From the NCBI GenBank assembly GCA_023453795.1, contig JAEXSP010000010.1, forward strand, positions 18,749-82,748: a stretch of 64,000 nucleotides of DNA, in the 5' to 3' direction. Shown here in pieces: positions 60,608 through 64,000 of this stretch. The DNA is from Bacillota bacterium. Lineage in GTDB: Bacteria > Bacillota > Clostridia > Acetivibrionales > JAEXSP01. The position numbers were made by a program, and so were the translations under genes. The notes below the pieces were generated by a model. That model was not told where the DNA came from, did not search any database, and worked only from the letters and a program-made list of their open reading frames with translations. Within the stretch, counting starts at the first letter, position 1. The number at the start of each line of letters is the position of its first letter.

Positions 60608-61672
60608 CTAAAGCATTCCAAGAAATCTTTGTACAACATCCCTATCAGCACCATATGCCAATGCATCATCTCTGGATATCTTTCCAGCCTTGCATAAATC
60701 GGCAATATTCTTATCCAAAAGCTGCATGCCCAAAGCACCGCTTGTCTGTATTGTTGTATTCATACTCGACGTCTTTCCCTCTCGTATAAGATTACTGATT
60801 GCGGGAGTGACAAGCATAAGCTCAATTGCTGCAGTTCTGGCGGTTCCGGTTATGTCAGGAATTAATCTTTGCGATATTACGGCCTTAAGCGCCATTGAAA
60901 CCTGAACCCTTATCTGCTGCTGCTGATGTGGCGGAAATACGTCAATAAGCCTGTCTACTGTTTTTGCTGAACCAAGCGTATGCAAAGTGGACAGTACAAG
61001 GTGGCCTGTTTCTGCTGCAGTTATTGCAATACTTATTGTTTCAAGGTCTCTCATTTCTCCTATCAGTATTACATCAGGATCTTCCCTGAGTGCCGCCCTG
61101 AGGGCCGTGTGATAGGACTCACTGTCATGTCCCATTTCCCTTTGATTTACTATGCTTACATTATGCCTGTGCAGGTATTCTATAGGGTCTTCCAGTGTAA
61201 GTATGTGACAGCTTCTATTCATATTGATCTCGTTGATCATTGCAGCAAGCGTTGTGGATTTACCGCTTCCCGTAGGCCCTGTTACAAGAACCATGCCTTC
61301 TTTGATTGTGCAAAGCTTCTTCAAGGTCTGCGGCAGTTCAAGTTCATCTATCGTTGGTATCCTGGATGAAAGAACCCTGATTGCAACTGCTGACGATCCC
61401 CTCTGCCTGTATGCATTTACCCTGAATCTTGCCAGATTTGCGATTGAAACAGAGCAATCAACATCGCCGGTCCTCTTAAATCGGTCAAACTGCTCGTCAT
61501 CAAGACATTGCCTTGCATACTGCAGTGTATCTTCTCCGGTTAATTTATCTGAGCCGACCTCTTCGAATTTTCCGTTTATTCTAAGTACCGGTGCACGTCC
61601 GACAGTTATATGGACGTCAGAAGCCTTTTTTTCTACAGCAATTTTTAACAACTCATTAATATCAAGAAACAT
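60608..61672 (-). CDS. pilT: Type IV pilus retraction ATPase PilT
   Basis: 354 residues. DVHITVGRAPVLRINGKF N-terminal domain, Walker A GPTGSGKSTTLA, Asp box LTLEDPIEYLH, Walker B DPDVILIGEMRDLETI and His box TGHLVLSTLHT. AIRVLSSRIP (AIRNLVP-like in part) marks PilT. It depolymerises pili for twitching. GGGGG precedes ATG 61672. Confidence 0.95.
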   Translation of the reverse strand: MFLDINELLKIAVEKKASDVHITVGRAPVLRINGKFEEVGSDKLTGEDTLQYARQCLDDEQFDRFKRTGDVDCSVSIANLARFRVNAYRQRGSSAVAIRVLSSRIPTIDELELPQTLKKLCTIKEGMVLVTGPTGSGKSTTLAAMINEINMNRSCHILTLEDPIEYLHRHNVSIVNQREMGHDSESYHTALRAALREDPDVILIGEMRDLETISIAITAAETGHLVLSTLHTLGSAKTVDRLIDVFPPHQQQQIRVQVSMALKAVISQRLIPDITGTARTAAIELMLVTPAISNLIREGKTSSMNTTIQTSGALGMQLLDKNIADLCKAGKISRDDALAYGADRDVVQRFLGML

Positions 61673-61685
61673 TTTAGTCCCCCAT

Positions 61686-63386
61686 TTATTCCTGAAGATA
61701 GGCTATCCTGAGCATTTCCTCAAAGGTAGTCATTCCGTTAAGAACCAATCTTTTGCAGTTTTCTCTTAACGTTACCATACCATTTTTTATTGCTATCTCA
61801 TTTAGCTTATCTGCACTTTCCTCATTATAAATTGCCTGTCTTAACTCGGAACCTATTTTCATAACCTCATGTACTGCTATTCTTCCCTTATAGCCGGTTC
61901 CTTTACAGATTTCGCAGCCTTTTCCTTTATAAAAGAGAGGCTTTTCCGGGAATGGACCTCCAAACAGTTCCAGTTCTTCATCTGTCGGCGAATACGGCGT
62001 TCTGCAGTTCGTACAGATTCGTCTTACCAGACGTTGAGCCAGAATACCCACTAAGGATGTAGAAACTAAAAACGGTTGAATTCCCATATCTATTAGCCTT
62101 GCAACAGAACTCCCTGCATCATTTGTGTGCAGTGTGCTTAATACAAGATGACCTGTTATTGCAGCCCTTACTGCTATTTCCGCTGTTTCGGAATCCCTTA
62201 TTTCTCCAATCAGAATTATGTCCGGGTCCTGTCTCAAAATAGACCTGAGTGCGCTTGCGAAAGTTAAACCTGCCTTTGGATTAACTGCTACCTGGGTTAT
62301 GTTGTCAATACTGCTTTCAACAGGATCCTCAACCGTAACAATATTAACATTATCCTGATTCAGTTCCTTTAAGGCCGTATATAATGTAGTGGTTTTTCCG
62401 CTTCCGGTTGGTCCTGTAACTAAAATTATCCCATGAGGATTTTTTAAAATTGAATTAAATATTGCCATGTTCTCAGGCAGAAACCCAAGTTTTTCTTTTG
62501 GAATATCAAAGGTGTCCTTGTTTATCAGCCTCATTACCACCTTCTCACCGAAAATGGCAGGCAGCACCGATATCCTCAGATCTACCTCTTTCTGACCTAT
62601 TCTATATGTTATTCTGCCGTCTTGCGGGATTCTTTTCTCAGCTATGTTCATGCCTGCAACAACTTTTATTCTTGAAACAATTGCCGGGAGGATTTCGATA
62701 TCAGGCTGCATAATATCCTGAAGCTGGCCGTCTATACGGAATCTTATCCGCACCTTTCTGTTCTGTGGTTCAATATGGATGTCACTCGCCCCGCTCTGAC
62801 ATGCTTGTTCTATAAGTATGTTAATAAGCTTTACCGCAGGCGATTCATTAACATCCTGAGCTGCTTCCGTTTCAGCAATAACAGCTATTTGATTTCTTGT
62901 AACAGTATTGTTGGCTTTGCTGAATTCCTGAACGGCATCCATCGCTCTTTTTGAGCCAAAGTGTATTGATATCAGATTCTTTATTTGATCAGAGTCAGCC
63001 ATTATCGGCTGTACCTCTAATCCGGTATATATTCTTACATCATCAATCGCATTCTCATTTGTCGGATCACTTACTGCAAGTGTGACAGTATTATTCTCCA
63101 CTTTAATAGGGACTATTTCGTACTTTCTTGCCATATTTTCAGGTATTGTTCTTGCAGACTGAGGATCTACCGGATATGCAGCCAAATTAATATAAGGAAT
63201 ACCTAGTTGAAACTCCAGCACTTCGATCATACTCCTGCTGGTAAGGTAGCCTTTTTCAATCAGCATTTCTCCGATCTTTTTCCCTGACTCTTTTTGTTCG
63301 TCAAGTACTTCCTTTAATTGTCCTTGTGTAATAAGTCCGGACTCAACAAGAATGTCACCAAGTCTTTTCTTTCCAAAGCTCCTCAC
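61686..63386 (-). CDS. pilB: Type IV pilus assembly ATPase PilB with MshEN-type N-terminus
   Basis: 566 residues. The start is taken as GTG 63386 (AAGGTGA five bases ahead). N-terminal two copies of the MshEN motif, RLGDILVESGLITQGQLKEV and KIGEMLIEKGYLTSRSMIEV, the c-di-GMP-binding layout known for such ATPases. Then Walker A GPTGSGKTTTLYTAL, Walker B QDPDIILIGEIRD, TGHLVLSTLHTND and a tetra-Cys zinc site (CTNC...CEIC). It powers pilus extension; c-di-GMP control is expected from the motif (inference). First gene of the ten-gene operon. Confidence 0.95.
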   Translation of the reverse strand: MRSFGKKRLGDILVESGLITQGQLKEVLDEQKESGKKIGEMLIEKGYLTSRSMIEVLEFQLGIPYINLAAYPVDPQSARTIPENMARKYEIVPIKVENNTVTLAVSDPTNENAIDDVRIYTGLEVQPIMADSDQIKNLISIHFGSKRAMDAVQEFSKANNTVTRNQIAVIAETEAAQDVNESPAVKLINILIEQACQSGASDIHIEPQNRKVRIRFRIDGQLQDIMQPDIEILPAIVSRIKVVAGMNIAEKRIPQDGRITYRIGQKEVDLRISVLPAIFGEKVVMRLINKDTFDIPKEKLGFLPENMAIFNSILKNPHGIILVTGPTGSGKTTTLYTALKELNQDNVNIVTVEDPVESSIDNITQVAVNPKAGLTFASALRSILRQDPDIILIGEIRDSETAEIAVRAAITGHLVLSTLHTNDAGSSVARLIDMGIQPFLVSTSLVGILAQRLVRRICTNCRTPYSPTDEELELFGGPFPEKPLFYKGKGCEICKGTGYKGRIAVHEVMKIGSELRQAIYNEESADKLNEIAIKNGMVTLRENCKRLVLNGMTTFEEMLRIAYLQE

Positions 63387-63690
63387 AGTTTTCACCTTTC
63401 ACCCTAAAATATTAGGACTACAGTATTATAATGTATAGTACTTTAATACTATTATATCACACTTTTTCGACAAAAAAATATTTTTTCAATATAATATCGT
63501 CATATGTCAGCACTATTTTAATACATTACACAACATTTAATAATATAAGTATTTACCATCTTACAATAAAATTTTAATATTAAGCCTTTTATTAAGACGC
63601 CAATGTCAGAGCAAAGCAAACAGTCGATTGAACGGTAAGATAATTACACTTAAGGATGGATACAAGCTTACACAAATTAAATAGACATAG
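63387..63690. promoter_or_regulatory. Upstream region of the pilus operon
   Basis: AT-rich. TATAAT occurs twice on the minus strand near 63416 and 63454 without a good -35. A partial palindrome AGTATTAAAGTACT and its surroundings could be regulatory. No c-di-GMP-I or -II aptamer blocks were found. Nothing else recognisable up to the terminator at 63692. Confidence 0.3.
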
Positions 63691-63691
63691 C

Positions 63692-63720
63692 AAAAAGCCC
63701 AGTGAAATCACTGGGCTTTT
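63692..63720. terminator. Terminator of the rRNA-tRNA operon
   Basis: AAAAGCCCAGTG / CACTGGGCTTTT, perfect 12-bp arms around AAAT, five bases past the tRNA CCA end. Confidence 0.9.
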
Positions 63721-63724
63721 GCTT

Positions 63725-63800
63725 TGGCTCCTCAAGTAGGACTCGAACCTACGACCCTGCGGTTAACAGCCGCATGCTCTACCAACTGAGCTATTGAGGA
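63725..63800 (-). tRNA. tRNA-Asn (GTT)
   Basis: 76 bases on the minus strand with encoded CCA. Acceptor TCCTCAA / TTGAGGA, D-loop AGCTCAGTTGGTAGAGC, anticodon loop CTGTTAACC (GTT), T arm with GGTTCGAGTCC. It follows 5S rRNA. Confidence 0.97.
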
Positions 63801-63877
63801 ATATAAGAACCTTCGGAAGCTTCGCTCCCTCAGAACCTTATTATAGAATAAGAATATCCTATTCTATAATAAAAATT

Positions 63878-63992
<115 letters not shown>

Positions 63993-64000
63993 ATAATTAT

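Noticed and set aside
63396..63690. c-di-GMP riboswitch upstream of pilB
   Set aside because: Looked for because clostridial pilus operons can have one. The GCAAAGC-like bases near 63616 are on the wrong strand and in the wrong order, and neither class I nor class II blocks are present.

Overview
The window looks like chromosomal DNA of an anaerobic, low-to-mid G+C member of the Clostridia, probably near the Acetivibrio/Ruminiclostridium group. The reasons are strong Shine-Dalgarno sequences and TTGACA/TATAAT promoters throughout, a SpoVB-type flippase, a class II (B12) ribonucleotide reductase, a secreted serpin, a Gram-positive type IV pilus operon and a clostridial-style 5S rRNA. The placement is inference; no marker gene was compared.

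Layout. 1-4980 (-): cyclic beta-1,2-glucan synthase, cut by the left edge. 5109-8981 (+): an ECF sigma factor operon with a small membrane protein and an ABC-2 exporter. 8983-12187 (-): a MarR-controlled pair of MFS exporters. 12316-17131: cytosolic papain-like peptidase, SpoVB-like flippase, MsbA-type ABC exporter, and a DUF559 nuclease gene bounded by identical 47-bp repeats. 17129-19918 (-): an ABC-2 exporter operon behind a ykkC-family riboswitch. 20035-24017 (+): a GntR/YtrA-controlled operon with two more ABC systems. 24059-26131 (-): YkuK and a group of very small peptide genes with their own promoters and terminators. 26132-28204 (-): a large two-part methyltransferase.

28279-32494 (-) is a NAD salvage operon: NrtR regulator, nicotinamidase-like hydrolase, nicotinate phosphoribosyltransferase and ADP-ribosylglycohydrolase. 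32534-39128 is a BlaI/BlaR-type system that appears to control a large secreted repeat protein rather than a beta-lactamase. Sites of the form GAYTAC-N4-GTARTC lie in front of the repressor, the sensor and the secreted protein, and decayed copies show an old tandem duplication in which one unit lost blaI and the other lost blaR.

39210-53940: AdoHcy hydrolase, an unrecognised secreted protein, a BtrH-N-like protein, a dGTPase-family protein, a sugar-dehydrogenase-like propeller, a RhiA-like gene bounded by ~190-bp direct repeats, NrdJ with a pair of NrdR-like boxes, a Cys-rich small protein, a secreted serpin and a membrane-anchored DUF4015 glycosidase-like protein. 53986-63386 (-) is a complete type IV pilus assembly operon in the order pilB-pilT-pilC-pilA-three minor pilins-pilM-pilN-pilO. 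The right end holds tRNA-Asn and 5S rRNA, the tail of an rRNA operon that continues past base 64000.

No CRISPR array, prophage or intact transposase was seen. The most interesting parts are the BlaI-type regulon, the paired NPLL peptides with 11-bp-period upstream repeats, the riboswitch-controlled exporter and the two repeat-bounded cassettes.
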